Counted from the first letter of the stretch, positions 43,620 to 54,841 are shown. The stretch: 64,000 nucleotides of DNA from Rhizomys pruinosus (GCA_009823505.1 VZQC01008071.1:492550-556549); one strand, 5' to 3'. Numbers and translations are program-made. The notes: generated from the letters alone by a model not told the origin.

Positions 43620-45283
43620 CTTGATAAAGTACACAAATTAAATTAAAATGTAAAACTGAATCTACAAGAAGATGACAGAAAGGAGGTAAGAGTCAAATAT
43701 GTCAATTTATTACTGCTCTGAAAAAGTTTTGGTAATTTATAATACATGAGCCATGCTGTAAAGACAGGTAGAGTTACAACCTGACTATTCCCATCCTTTT
43801 TTCCTCACAGTTAATCAAAAGTTAGCTTATTTTTAAGGAAAAGGAATTATAAGATGCCACCGTCCAGGCGCCATCTTATCCCCCAGCTGTTCTAGCAGAG
43901 TCATTCACACAAATTCAAGCCATGTCGCTGGAACTACTCTACCCTTTGGCTGACTTGATCACTGTCTTCTGCTGCTGTGAGAGGCTGGGCGAAAAGCTCA
44001 GTCCTTCTTCTAGCTCTATGCAAGGGAGTGTGCTAAAATGTCAACATTTAAATAGACATTAAAATGTGGTTGTGATACATGTATGCTTTATAGTCATAAT
44101 GATAATTATTAATAATGACAAATTTTACCAATTATCTAAATGAAAACTACACAAAACTTAGCTTTCCATCATCCCATGCCTCTGGAAAAATCAAACTTGG
44201 GAAAGTAAGTTTAGATGATCCCAAGAATGCACCGTGAATGAGACCTTGGATAAAGTTCGTCATTCATGAACGGGTTTCTATGATGTGGTGACTCTGGAGA
44301 TGTTTATTAAACAGTCCAATAAATTGTACCAGGGTGAGGCCTGGACAGATGAGTGGACCACGCGAGCTCTAAATGGGAAGAGCCTGGGCCAGGACCACCA
44401 GGTAGCATTGTAGCGCTGCACTGAGGGACCCGCGGGTTCTCAGTGCAGATAGAAATCGCAGAAACGCCCAGTGCAGCTCCCTAGGGCTGCGGCTCTGACC
44501 GCATTCATGGCCGCATTCATCCGCTGGTTCTCTCGGCTCTTGGCGTTGGCAGCTCTACTGTCTGAATGTTACCAGCTGCTACCAGCCCTCCCGGCTGCTC
44601 TGGGCAGTCCTCTGCAGCTGGCACAGCCAAAGCTAGCAGCCCTCAGCAACAGCTAATGCCTCTCAACCCTCCAAAGCTCTTTGTAGTTGGAGCTAAAAGG
44701 CCCTGCCTGGCATTGCGCACCCCAGGGTTCTCTGCTTCAGCTCTCTGGAGCTCCCGGCAGGTGTTCTCAGGGCTACCAGCCATTGCCCTTACCACTGATT
44801 AGTGCAACCAACCGGCCTGCTCTCGTAGAGACAGAAGTAGGAATGGCTAGCACATCTAAACGTAGCTTTATTGGAAGTTTTGCTGTAGCACAGGGGTAAT
44901 GCACCTGAGAGAGGCCTCAGACTGGTAGTGAGGGGAAGAAAGTACCGCTTCTCTAGACAAGAGTGGAGCCGTTCATACACACTCTCCTGGCTGCTAATGA
45001 CTGACTGTGGCCTGCCATGCCAAACTGCGCATGTGTGCTAGGCTCACCTGCCCTGACTGTCTTGGGGAGTGGGACTTCTTAAACATCCGCAGTGTAGATG
45101 GGCTCTCCCGGAGAAGCAGGGGCCAAGGTCCGATTACTTCACAAAACCATGACAGCCCTGGTTCTTGTTGGCATCTGGAGGGGCAGTGCCAGTAAAATGG
45201 AGACTCTGCCACCGCATGCCAGCCTGGCCTGTCTGTCGCGGCAGAGGTGATGATTCACGCATTCTTAGAAGTGGCAAAACGGA
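43620..45283. other. Low-repeat stretch, GC-richer at 44330-45260
   Basis: The longest part without recognised repeats. 44330-45260 has more CpG than its surroundings. A 61-codon frame (44471-44656) begins at an ATG and is rich in A and L, but nothing supports translation. Two TTTATT words (44310, 44868) could be antisense polyadenylation signals of an unknown LTR. Confidence 0.4.
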
Positions 45284-45512
45284 GGGGCTGGAGAGATGGC
45301 TCAATGGTTAAGAGCACCAACTGCTCTTGCAGAGGACTTGGGTTTGATTCCCAGCACCTACATGGCGGCTAAGAACCGTCTTTAACTCCAGTTCCAGGGG
45401 AATCCGAGACTCTCTTCTGACCTCCTCGGCATTGCACGACACGGGTGCACAGACCTGCATGCAGACAGTACATTCATACACATACAAAAAATAAAACTAA
45501 AAAAAAAAAAAA
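45284..45512 (+). mobile_element. B2 SINE, intermediate form
   Basis: Has young-type 3' half ('gaatccgagac', 'gcacgacacgggtgcaca') but lacks the internal duplication. Confidence 0.94.
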
Positions 45513-45585
45513 TCGTAGCTGCAAAATGAACAGTATGGAATTCATATTACATCTTTAAAACATCATGTAAAAAAGATGCAAAATT

Positions 45586-45808
45586 TGGGCTGGAGAGATG
45601 GCCTAGTGGTTAAGAGCACCAACTGCTCTTGCAGAGGACCAGGGTTCGATCCCCAGCACCCACATGGCGGCTGAGAACCATCTGAAACTCCAATTCCAGG
45701 AGAACTCCAGTTCCAGGGGAATCCGACACCCTCTTCTGACCTCTGAGGCATTGCATGACACGGGTGCACAGACCTGCATGCAGACAGTACATTCATATAC
45801 ATAGAGCC

Positions 45809-45837
<29 letters not shown>
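45586..45837 (+). mobile_element. Long-form B2 SINE with TSD
   Basis: ATGCAAAATT at 45576-45585 and 45838-45847. Tail is (AAAT)n. Confidence 0.96.
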
Positions 45838-45839
<2 letters not shown>

Positions 45840-45920
45840 GCAAAATTCTTATCACCAAGGACAGAAAGTTGAAGGTAGGAGGGAATGTGTTTAAGCAAAC
45901 CTAATTCTGCCAACCCTCGC

Positions 45921-46205
45921 TGTATTAGTTGGTTCTCTGTGGTGACGAGAACACCTGGGCAGTTTAAGGGGAGAATTGATTTTGGCTCATGGTCTCAGGG
46001 GCATGTGCAGTGGGCAGGATAGAGGGGAGCAGTCCAGTCAGGACAGCCAGAAAGCACACAAAGGAGGACATGGCCCTCCACTGACTTTTCTTCTCCCTTT
46101 TATTCTGTCCAGGACCCCAGCCTATAAGTTAATGTCACCCATGTTCAGAGTGGGTCTTCACCACTGAGCTTATCCTTTCTGGAAGCCCTTGCAGGTTGAA
46201 ACTGA
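45921..46205 (-). mobile_element. MaLR LTR (MT/ORR1-type), partial
   Basis: Starts TGTATTAGTTGGTTCTCTG, then 'ggagaattgattttggctca' and 'ctgtccaggaccccagcct', as in antisense MaLR LTRs. The right end is unclear. Confidence 0.75.
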
Positions 46206-46230
46206 GGTTTTACTCCAGAGCTCTACTTAT

Positions 46231-46304
46231 AATCTTTATAGATATGTATGTAAAAATCTTTATAAATATGTATGTAAAATCTTTATAGATATGTATGTAA
46301 AAAC
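46231..46304 (+). repeat. About 25-bp tandem repeat, three copies
   Basis: AATCTTTATAGATATGTATG recurs at 46231, about 46255 and about 46280 with one variant. Confidence 0.95.
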
Positions 46305-46329
46305 AAGTGTATAAGCCAAGGTAAAGGAC

Positions 46330-46711
46330 AACTTTGAAACAGACTGTCATAAGTAAATATAACTAAATGATTTTCAACAAAGTTTCAAGACCACTGAATG
46401 CAGTGAGAGCATACACTATCCACAAGCAAAGAATGAAGGTGCACTGTCACCTTCTATCACTTACAAAGAGGAACTCAGGTGGATCAAGGACCCAGATATA
46501 GGACCTCAAACTGTCTATTAAAAACATCTTAGAAGAAAACATGGGAACAATGGTCTACCTATTGAGTTTTAGGCCATCCAGGGCTACCTGTCTCAAAAAA
46601 AAAAAGGAAAAGAAAGAAAATACAGATAAACAATTAAAAAATGAGCAAAGAACTTGGATAGGCATTTTCCCTAAGAAGATATATAAATGGTTGACAAACA
46701 TGAAATGACAC
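46330..46711 (+). mobile_element. Old L1 ORF2 remnant, sense
   Basis: 'ggatcaaggacccagatata' and 'atgagcaaagaacttggata' are ORF2 landmarks. A B1 tail-like piece lies at 46570-46620. Continues at 46801-46859. Confidence 0.65.
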
Positions 46712-46727
46712 AAACATCATTAATCTT

Positions 46728-46784
46728 TTTTTTTCCTATACTGAAAGGGATCATTTATTTATCTTTATCTTTTGGGAACAGCAT
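46728..46784 (-). pseudogene. 57-bp processed pseudogene fragment with TSD
   Basis: Flanked by AAACATCATTAATCTT at 46712-46727 and 46785-46800 (exact, 16 bp). Read on the minus strand it ends in a poly(A) run with AATAAA about 20 bases upstream. This is what a heavily 5'-truncated mRNA copy made by L1 looks like. The parent gene is not identifiable from so little sequence. Confidence 0.75.
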
Positions 46785-46859
46785 AAACATCATTAATCTT
46801 TAGAGAAATGACAGACCCAGTAACACACCACTATACATACATGTTAAAATAACTATTAC

Positions 46860-47018
46860 CTTTTTTTTTTTTTTTTGTCTTTTAGAGACAGGATCTCCCT
46901 GTAGCCCCAGCTGTCCTGGAACTCACTATGTAGACCAGGCTGGACTTGAACTCACAGAGATCTGCCTGCCTCTGCCTCCCGAGTGCTGGGATTAAAGGTG
47001 TGCACCACCACACCCTGC
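46860..47018 (-). mobile_element. B1 SINE with exact TSD
   Basis: AAAATAACTATTAC at 46846-46859 and 47019-47032. Confidence 0.97.
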
Positions 47019-47131
47019 AAAATAACTATTACTAGCATATAAATACTAATTTTCATTATGGTATTTTTCCAGCAAAATCTGCCCTTGTTTCTCCTTCCCC
47101 CTCTCCCCACTTCCTTCTGGCACTCTGCCAC

Positions 47132-47340
47132 TTTCATGTCCCATGTGTTCTTTCATGTCCCATGTATTCTTTCATGTCCCATGTGTTCTTTCATGTCCCA
47201 TGTATTCTTTCATGTCCCATGTGTTCTTTCATGTCCCATGTATTCTTTCATGTCCCATGTGTTCTTTCATGTCCCATGTATTCTTTCATGTCCCATGTGT
47301 TCTTTCATGTCCCATGTGTTCTTTCATGTCCCATGTGTTC
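47132..47340 (+). repeat. 19-bp tandem array, 11 units
   Basis: Unit TTTCATGTCCCATGTGTTC. Most units alternate GTGT and GTAT versions, giving a 38-bp higher-order period. No indels, no other substitutions seen. The F/H/V/C/P-rich frames over it are artefacts. Confidence 0.99.
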
Positions 47341-47964
47341 TTTTGCCTTCCCTGCTTCCTGAACACTCTTGTTCCCCTCTGTGGTTGTCTATCTAGTTTC
47401 AAGCACTCTCACACCCTCTTATTTACACACCTATAAATGAGGCGGGCAAGCATAGGCCTCCCCTTGGTTTGAGCTACACAACCCTCAGCTTTGTGTACCC
47501 TGCACAGCACAGCACACCCCTCTCCTAAAAATGCGCCAACAACCTGGGTCCTCCGCCTGCACTGAGCTGCACAAACACCTACTCCAAACAATGGAATAAG
47601 TCCCTCCACCCCTGACATAGTAATGATTCTCCTTACATAGACAGCTTCTGTTGAAATACATTCCCAGAAATATCTTGGCATGAGAATGAAGGCCAGTCCA
47701 GCCTGGACTGGTTCCTATGCCATAAGGCAAACTGAGATGCATCATGGGAAATGATATGCACAGTAGAAACAGGGTTATATAAACTCAAACCTGTCAATCA
47801 GCATAGAAAAGCACCCAAATTATTCTTCTTAACAAACAGCCCCTCCTTCCCCTAAGACTAAATAAGAGAAGCTCCAGGCAATAGCCTTGGCCCTGGGGTG
47901 CTCTCTCAGGTGCCTGCTGTCTCTCTTGGGAATATATTCAAAACTTGCACTCTGTTCTTTTATT
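47341..47964. other. Low-repeat stretch
   Basis: Minus frames at 47409-47745 are open for 86-90 codons in two phases with no recognisable domain. No feature called. Confidence 0.45.
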
Positions 47965-48118
47965 TTTTATTTATTTATTTATTTTGTGACAGGGCCTCCC
48001 TTTAATCCCAGCTAGCCTGGGGCTCGCTCTGTAGAGCAGGCTGGCCTTGAACTCACAAAGATCCACCTGTCTCTGCCTCCCAAGTGCTAGGATTAAAGGC
48101 ATGCACCACTACACCCGG
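47965..48118 (-). mobile_element. B1 SINE
   Basis: (TTTA)n tail and diverged antisense body ending 'ccactacacccgg'. Confidence 0.92.
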
Positions 48119-48277
48119 TGCAACACTTCTGTTCTTAATAAAACTATTGCTGCTTTACTTCTGTGCGTGTGCATCTTTTCCAAATTCTTGAATAAGCCAC
48201 CAAGAACCTGGAAACATCCAGTCCAGACAGCAACTCCCAACCCCTGGTACCATAAACATTAAAAGAAGCTATGTACG

Positions 48278-48473
48278 GAGGTGGAGAGATGGCCCAGCTG
48301 TTAAGAGCACTGGCTGCTCTTGCAGAAGACCCAGGTTAAGTTCCCAGCACCCACTGGCAGCTACACTCATTGGTAACTCTAGTTCCACAGGATCAGATCC
48401 CCTCTTCTGACCTCTGTGGGTATTGCATGACACTGGTGGCATGCAGGGAATACGTTGGTATACATTTAAAAAG
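48278..48473 (+). mobile_element. B2 SINE (old, short form)
   Basis: Sense copy in tail-to-tail position with the antisense B1 at 48482. Confidence 0.9.
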
Positions 48474-48481
48474 TTTTTGTG

Positions 48482-48640
48482 GTTTTTTTTTTTTTTTGGT
48501 CTTTTCAAGACAGGGTCTCCCTGTAGCCCCAGCTGTCCTGGACTCACTCTGTAGACCAAGCTGGCCTTGAACTCACAAAGATCTGCCTGCCTCTGCCTCC
48601 CAAGTGCTAGGATTAAAGGTGTGCGCCACCACGCCCGGCC
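48482..48640 (-). mobile_element. B1 SINE
   Basis: T-tract and near-consensus antisense body ending 'ccaccacgcccggcc'. Confidence 0.95.
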
Positions 48641-48664
48641 TTTAAAACGTTTTTTAAAAGCCAC

Positions 48665-48744
48665 ATATAGCAGCAAACATGTTTTCTATCTTTCTGGTTC
48701 TGGGTCACCTCACTTAATATAATACTTCCGAGATCCATCCATTT
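48665..48744 (-). mobile_element. L1 ORF2 3'-end scrap
   Basis: 'ctgggtcacctcacttaata' is the antisense of a common ORF2 3' motif. Confidence 0.6.
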
Positions 48745-48883
48745 TCTTTTCTTTTCTTTGGTAATTTTAGTCCCAGCTGGCCTGGAGCTCTTTGTAGACT
48801 AGGCTGGCCGTGAACACAGAGATCTTCCTGCCTCTGCCTCTCAAGTGCTAGGATTAAAGGCGTGTGCCACCACGCCCAGCCAT
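48745..48883 (-). mobile_element. B1 SINE
   Basis: (TTTTC)n tail; first part of the body shortened. Confidence 0.9.
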
Positions 48884-48889
48884 ACATTT

Positions 48890-49520
48890 TCTTAAAATTT
48901 CATTTTTCTTTACAGCTGAGTAAAATTACATTTAAAAAGAAAAGAACAAGTATTGGCAAGATAAATTGGAACCATTGTACACTATTCCTGGGACTGTAAA
49001 ATGGCGCAGCCACTATTGAAAACAGTATGGTAGTTTCAAAATAGAACTACCATATGATCCAGCATTGCTTCTTCTCACACATGTCCACAAGAAGTGTTAA
49101 GACCTCAGATAGGTATCTAAATTTCCATGTCAACAGCAGTATTATTCATAGCAGCCCAAAGGTAGAAATACCCAAATGTCCACCAACAGATGAACTGAAA
49201 AATAAAGTGTGGTGTATACGCATACACACTGGGGTGTTCAGCTTCAGAAGGGAAGGCAGCTCTGACATATGCTACAACACAGATGGATGGACGTCGAAGA
49301 CGTTGTGCTAAGGGAAATATACGAGCCACAAAAAGACAAGTATGTAATCCCACTCACATGAGGGATCAAGAGTAGTCAGAATCCTAGAAATGGAGAGGAG
49401 GCGGCCAGGGGTGAAGGGAGAGGAAAACGGGCAGTTATGCAAGATAAAAACATTATAGAGGTTGATTTGATAACAGTGTGAATATACTAGACCTATTGCA
49501 CCATAACCATAAAATGGCTT
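48890..49520 (+). mobile_element. Old L1 ORF2 3' end, sense
   Basis: Plus frame at 49054-49311 contains SSIIHSSPKVEIPKCPPTDE, similar to L1 ORF2p C-termini. Stops break it elsewhere. Confidence 0.75.
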
Positions 49521-49540
49521 AAGAAGGTAAATTATGTTCA

Positions 49541-49704
49541 GGCCGGGCGTGGTGGCACACGCTTTTAATCCTAGCACTTGGGAGGCAGAGGCAGGCGGAT
49601 CTTTGTGAGTTCAAGGCCAGCCTAGTCTACAGAGTGAGTTCCAGGACAGCTGGGGCTACAGGGAGACCCTGTCTCGAAAAGACCAAAAAAATAAATAAAA
49701 TAAA
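49541..49704 (+). mobile_element. B1 SINE with exact 20-bp TSD
   Basis: AAGAAGGTAAATTATGTTCA at 49521-49540 and 49705-49724. Confidence 0.98.
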
Positions 49705-49967
49705 AAGAAGGTAAATTATGTTCAATTTACCACAACTGAAATTTATCTAATGATGATGATGATGTTGAAGGCTTGGAAATAAATCTATTGAGATCTACTT
49801 CCTCCTGAAATAACTACAAAAGACAAGATTTTCGCTAAGACTATTCTTAGACTTTTAAACAGTTTGAAATGATAACCCTAGTTATATAATTATCAATTTG
49901 CTTTTTTTAACTCATAGAAGAATTCAAGAAATGGTTAACAAGAAAATACCAGTAAAATCCAATTATA

Positions 49968-50128
49968 GCCAGGCGTGGTGGTGCATGCCTTTAATCCCAG
50001 CCCTCAGGAGGCAGAGACAGGCGGATCTTTGTGAGTTCAAGGCCAGCCTGGTCTACAGAGTGAGTTCCAGGCCAGCTGGGGCTACAGAGAGACCCTGTCT
50101 CGAAAAGACCAAAAAAAAAAAAAAAAAA
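49968..50128 (+). mobile_element. B1 SINE
   Basis: Near-consensus, A-tail of 19. Confidence 0.96.
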
Positions 50129-50182
50129 ATTAATGAGAAGAAAGGAGATCACTTAACCCTTTAAAGAGGACATTATAATTTT

Positions 50183-50422
50183 TTTATTATTTTTTTTTAT
50201 TTTTGTATGTGTATGAATGTATTGTCTGCATGCAGGTCTGTGCACCCGTGTCGTGCAATGCCGCAGAGGTCAGAAGAGGGTCTCGGATTCCCCTGGAACT
50301 GGAGTTCTCCTGGAATTGGAGTTACAGACGGTTCTTAGCTGCCATGTGGGTGCTGGGGATCGAACCCGGGTCCTCTGCAAGAGTGTCGGTGCTCTTAACC
50401 ACTAGGCTATCTCTCCAGCCCC
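50183..50422 (-). mobile_element. Long-form B2 SINE with exact TSD
   Basis: AGAGGACATTATAATTTT at 50165-50182 and 50423-50440 (18 bp). Confidence 0.97.
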
Positions 50423-50440
50423 AGAGGACATTATAATTTT

Positions 50441-51245
50441 AAAAATATATGCACTAAACATGGGTACAAAAAATTTCATAAAACAAATATGACTGGATGT
50501 AAAAATACAGATTAACTCCAAAACAACAATATGATGACTTCAGTACCACACTGTCACCAATAGACAGGTCACCCTGATAAAATATAGAGAAACATCTTAG
50601 TTAAAGGACATCATAGATCAAATGGACCTCACAGACATCTACAAACTATTCCATCCAAACACTGCAGAATAGAACTCTTCTCAACAGGCCACAGAATCTC
50701 TCCAAAATAAATCATGTCACAGGACAAAGTTGTATCAAATATAGGAAAGAATTGGAATCAGTTTGTGTATTCTGACTACAAAGGACTACAACTAGAGCAG
50801 TAAAACAAGAGAAACTAGAAAGCATACACAAAGATGAACATTACACTACTGAATTATGTATGAATAGGTAATCAAAAATTCAGGAAAGAATTCAAAACAA
50901 TTCCTGAAGTTGACTGAAAAACATACCAAAACCCGATTAGATACAGTGAAAATAGTTCTGAGATAGTAATTTAGACGTCCAATGTCTGCCTTTGGCCTCC
51001 ACAAATACAGACACATACATGCATGTGCATTCACACACTTATGTACACACGTGAACACACCCACACAAGAGAATCAATGAATCTGAGAGTTCACATTGAC
51101 AAATGTTTAGCCAAAGATCACATCAACAAATGTTTAGCCAAAGTTAAAACAAATTACAACAAAAATTAAATTACAGACAGGAAAGACCTAAAGTACTGAA
51201 ATTAAGCATGAGCAGGGAAATAGGATACCAGATAGGAATGAAATT
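50441..51245 (+). mobile_element. Old L1 ORF2 remnant, sense
   Basis: 'ggacatcatagatcaaatgg' and 'actattccatccaaacactg' are sense ORF2 landmarks. It contains a 27-bp direct duplication (51092-51118, 51119-51145). 50990-51060 has a CA-rich SINE-like scrap. Confidence 0.65.
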
Positions 51246-51260
51246 CAGAAAATCTTTCAG

Positions 51261-51412
51261 GAGCCGGGCGTGGTGGCGCACGCCTTTAATCCTAACACTC
51301 GGGAGGCAGAGGCAGGCGGATCTTTGTGAGTTCAAGGCCAGCCTGGTCTACAGAGCGAGTTCCAGGACAGGTGGGGCTACAGGGAGACCCTGTCTCGAAA
51401 AGACAAAAAAAA
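51261..51412 (+). mobile_element. B1 SINE with TSD
   Basis: AAAATCTTTCAG at 51249-51260 and 51413-51424. CpG-rich and close to consensus; probably young. Confidence 0.97.
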
Positions 51413-51729
51413 AAAATCTTTCAGATACTACAACTTTATAGTTTACTACATTGGAAAAATCTAAAAAAAAAAAAAAAATGGATGAAGTTCTAGTTGCTTA
51501 TGGCCTACCAAAATTAAGCCACGATGGAATAATCAACTTAAACTGATCTATAGTAAGCAGTGATATTAAAGCAGTAAGGAAAAAGAAAATCAACTAAACA
51601 AAGGTGCGGGCTCAGATATTCACTGTTGAACTCTATCAGATCTTCAAAGAACTGACACCCAGGCTTCTCAAACTACAAAATAGAAAGGGAAGAAATGCTA
51701 CCAAACTTCTAAGAATTATGTGGCAGGGA

Positions 51730-51873
51730 AGGGTGGCATGTACCCCAGTGTAGAGGTCAGCAGACAACTTCCATGGGTCAGTTTGCTCCTTCTGTGAGTA
51801 CTAGGAAATCAAACTCAGGTTGTCTGTCTTGGTGACAGAAACCTTTACCTGATGAGATGTCTCACCAATCCCA
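51730..51873 (-). mobile_element. B3/B4-like SINE
   Basis: 'gtagaggtcagcagacaact', 'ctaggaaatcaaactcaggt' and 'gatgagatgtctcaccaatc' fit an antisense SINE of this group. Confidence 0.6.
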
Positions 51874-51987
51874 AACACCTTTTTGAAGACAAAGACATAA
51901 TAACAGTAACAACAACAACAAAAAAATCATAGAGCAAACTCCCTGATGATCCTAGATGCAGAAATTCTCAATAAAATACTTGGAAAC

Positions 51988-52205
51988 TGGGGCCAGAGAC
52001 ATGGCTCGGACACTTAGGACACTTTGCAACTCTTCTGGAGGATCTGAATTCATTTCCCAGCACCCACAACTGCCTGTAACTCATGCTCCAGGGCATCTGA
52101 CACCGTCTTCCGGTTTCCATGGACATGTGCATGCACTTGCTCACTTTGGAATATACTCAGGTACACACAAAATTGATCTTTGTATAAACAAAAATAAACA
52201 TAAAT
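51988..52205 (+). mobile_element. B2-superfamily SINE, old
   Basis: 'ggggccagagacatggctcg' head, 'atttcccagcacccaca' middle, A-rich tail. Confidence 0.75.
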
Positions 52206-52610
52206 ATTTTAAATAGTTATAAATCAAAGTCAAGAACATATCAAAAAGATCATTACACCATAATCAAGTTGGCATCATCCCAGGATGCAGGGATGGTTCA
52301 ACATGCAAATCAGCAAATGTAATATATAATATAAATGGACTCAAGGTCAAAATCACACAATCATCTCCATGGTCCTTTGATAAAATCTAGCATCCCTTCA
52401 TGATAAAAACCCTAAAGAGACCAGGAATAGAAAGAGCATATCTCAGCATGATAAAGACTATATATGACAAACCTACAGAAATAACATCATATTTAATAAG
52501 CAGAAATTTGAAACATTTTCACAACAAACATCCAAAATACTGAGAAAAAACTTGAAGACAATAGATGATAGAAAGACATCTCATACACACAAATTGGCAT
52601 CAATGCACTC

Positions 52611-52737
52611 CCCATTGGATCCCCTGGAACTGGAGTTATAGATGGTTGTTGGGTGCTATGTGGGTACTGGGAACTGAACCCAGGTCCTCTGCAAGAGCAG
52701 CCAGTGCTCTTAACCACTGAGCAATCTCTCCAGCCCT
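52611..52737 (-). mobile_element. B2 SINE, head half only
   Basis: Tail side missing. Starts at 'ggatcccctggaactggag', ends 'ctctccagccc'. It is the spacer of the inverted L1 duplication. Confidence 0.9.
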
Positions 52738-52894
52738 GGGTGCTCATTTTTCTATTTCTGTGAAGATTGTTATTAGAATTTTAATGGGGAGTGCATTGAT
52801 GTATAGATTGCTTTTGGTAGTATAACCATTTTCATGATATTAATTATGCCAATTTGTGTGTATGAGATGTCTTTCTTTTTTTTATTTTAAACAT

Positions 52895-53136
52895 TTTTTT
52901 AAATTTTATTTTATTTATTTATGTGTATGAATGTACTGTTTGCATGCAGGTCTGTGCACCCGTGTCGTGCAATGCCGCGGATGTCAGAAGAGGGTGTCGG
53001 ATTCCCCTGGAACTGGAGTTCTCCTGGAATTGGAGTCACAGACGGTTCTCAGCCGCCATGTGGGTGCTGGGGATCGAACCCGGGTCCTCTGCAAGAGCAG
53101 TCGGTGCTCTTAACCGCTAGGCCATCTCTCCAGCCC
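52895..53136 (-). mobile_element. Long-form B2 SINE
   Basis: Near-consensus, CpG-rich, with internal duplication. Confidence 0.95.
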
Positions 53137-53160
53137 TCTTCAGGGTTTTTATCGTGAAGG

Positions 53161-53340
53161 GATGCTAGATTTTATCCAAGGACCGTGGAGATGATTGTGT
53201 GATTCTGACCTTGAGTCCATTTATATTATATATTACTTTTGCTTATTTGCGATGCTAGATTTTATCCAAGGACCGTGGAGATGATTGTGTGATTCTGACC
53301 TTGAGTCCATTTATATTATATATTACTTTTGCTTATTTGC
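53161..53340 (+). repeat. Exact 90-bp tandem duplication
   Basis: 53161-53250 and 53251-53340 are identical. The sequence is L1 ORF2. Confidence 0.99.
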
Positions 53341-53388
53341 ATATGTTGAACCATCCCTGCATCGATCCCAACTTGATTATGGTGTAAT

Positions 53389-53925
53389 GAATTCTAATAA
53401 CAATCTTCACAGAAATAGAAAAATGAATACCTAGGGCCGGAGAGATGGCTCAGTGGTTAAGAGCACTGGCTGCTCTTGCAGAGGACCTGGGTTCAGTTCC
53501 CAGCACCCACATAGCACCCAACAACCATCTATAACTCCAGTTCCAGGGGATCCAATGCCTTCTTCTGACCTCCTAGGACACCACATGACCCAGGTGCACT
53601 TACACATGTGCACATAAAATAAATAAGAAAAATCAATCCTAAACTTCACAGGGAATGACAAAAGATCTGAGACAGCCAAAGCAAAAAGAACAATGCTAGA
53701 GGTATCATACCTAATTTCAAGTCACACCACAGAGCCGTAGTAATAAAAACAGCGTGGTACGGGCACGGAAACAGACACATGGATCAATGGAATAGAATGC
53801 CCACACAACTGCAGCCACCAGACTTTCCACAAAGATGCCAAAAATACACATCGGCACAGAAGTGTGATCCCAGATTACAGAGATTCCCGAACAAAAAAGC
53901 CTGGCTCTTAGCATACACTAAAATC
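53389..53925 (+). mobile_element. L1 ORF2 remnant, sense, after inversion
   Basis: Begins with 37 bases (53389-53425) that are the exact reverse complement of 52745-52781. Continues as sense ORF2 ('aacaatgctagaggtatcat'), with one B2 inserted. Confidence 0.85.
53434..53628 (+). mobile_element. B2 SINE (short form)
   Basis: Sense. Flanks AGAAAAATGAATA and AGAAAAATCAATC look like a TSD. Confidence 0.92.
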
Positions 53926-54345
53926 AAGAATTCTTTGTATTTGTTACATATTCTAAAGATTAATCCTCCATCAAATTCACAGCAAAGATTTTGAGCCCAG
54001 TCTGTAGGTTTCTGCTCTCTCAGTCAATTGTTTCCTTTGCTGTGCAGATGCCTTTCATTTCGTGCAGTCCTGTCTGTTACTTCTGATTTTGTTCCTGAGC
54101 TCTTGGAGTCCTTTACAAAAACGTCCTTGCCTGTGCTGGTTTTGAAGTGTTTGACCTTTACTTTCCCCTAACATTTTTGGATTTCTGGTCTTACATTTCT
54201 TTTGGTCTGTTTTGAATTAATTTTTGTACAAGTTGAGAAAAAGGCAATCAAGGTGGACATCCAGTTTTCCTAGTACCCTTTGCTGGAGAGCCTTGCTTTT
54301 CTCCAATGTGTGGGGATAATTTTTACCTTGTAACCAAAGTTCATC
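53926..54345 (-). mobile_element. L1 ORF2 fragment, antisense
   Basis: 'tctgtaggtttctgctctct' to 'gacatccagttttcctagta' follow antisense ORF2 order. A separate piece from the sense part before it. Confidence 0.75.
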
Positions 54346-54618
54346 TTATGTTTTGCGATCATTTAACACTGTCTCAGCTTTACTGTGTAAACGAGCTTAA
54401 CTAGCCCTTGAACTCCTCTTGTAAGGGAAACATAGCTTAACTGCATATGAATAATATGAAAGGAAGGAAGAGATATTAGCAAGACAGGTAGGAATGGGAT
54501 TTAATTGAAATAAATTGTCATGCCCAGCATGATGTAGAATGAATAGATGCCAATAGAAGAGGGAAGGGTTGGAAGAGTCTTAGGGTGGTGAGACTATTCT
54601 ATATGCTAGTGTAACCAT
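54346..54618. other. Unassigned stretch
   Basis: Nothing recognised. Confidence 0.5.
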
Positions 54619-54631
54619 AGAAATGTCTCTG

Positions 54632-54841
54632 GGGGCTGGAGAGATGGGTCAGTGGTTAAGAGCACTGACTGCTCTTGCAGAGGACCAGGTTCGATTCCCA
54701 GCACCCACATGGCAGCTAAAAACCCCGTCTTTAACTCCAGTTCCAGGGGAATCCGACGCCCTCTTCTGACCTCCGTGGCATTACACGACACAGGTGCACC
54801 AGCCTACATGCAGACAGTACACTCATACACATAAAAAATAA
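54632..54841 (+). mobile_element. B2 SINE, intermediate form, left part of a B2-B1 composite
   Basis: Young-type B2 lacking the duplication. Its tail 'aaaaaataat' joins the next B1 directly. Confidence 0.95.

Larger units (their letters stand above)
51450..52609 (+). mobile_element. L1 ORF2 remnant, sense arm
   Basis: Sense ORF2 sequence interrupted by B3/B4-like (51730) and B2-like (51988) SINEs. 52249-52609 is the left arm of an inverted duplication with 52741-53392. Confidence 0.8.
52741..53392 (-). mobile_element. L1 ORF2 remnant, inverted arm
   Basis: Reverse complement of 52249-52609 with about 90% similarity by eye. It contains a B2 (52895) and an exact 90-bp tandem duplication (53161-53250, 53251-53340). 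Confidence 0.85.

Noticed and set aside
44471..44656. Small secreted or membrane protein (61 codons)
   Set aside because: No conservation, splice or promoter evidence; composition alone is not enough.
47058..47436. Repetitive H-V-P-C-F frames
   Set aside because: Read-through of the 19-bp tandem array in three frames.
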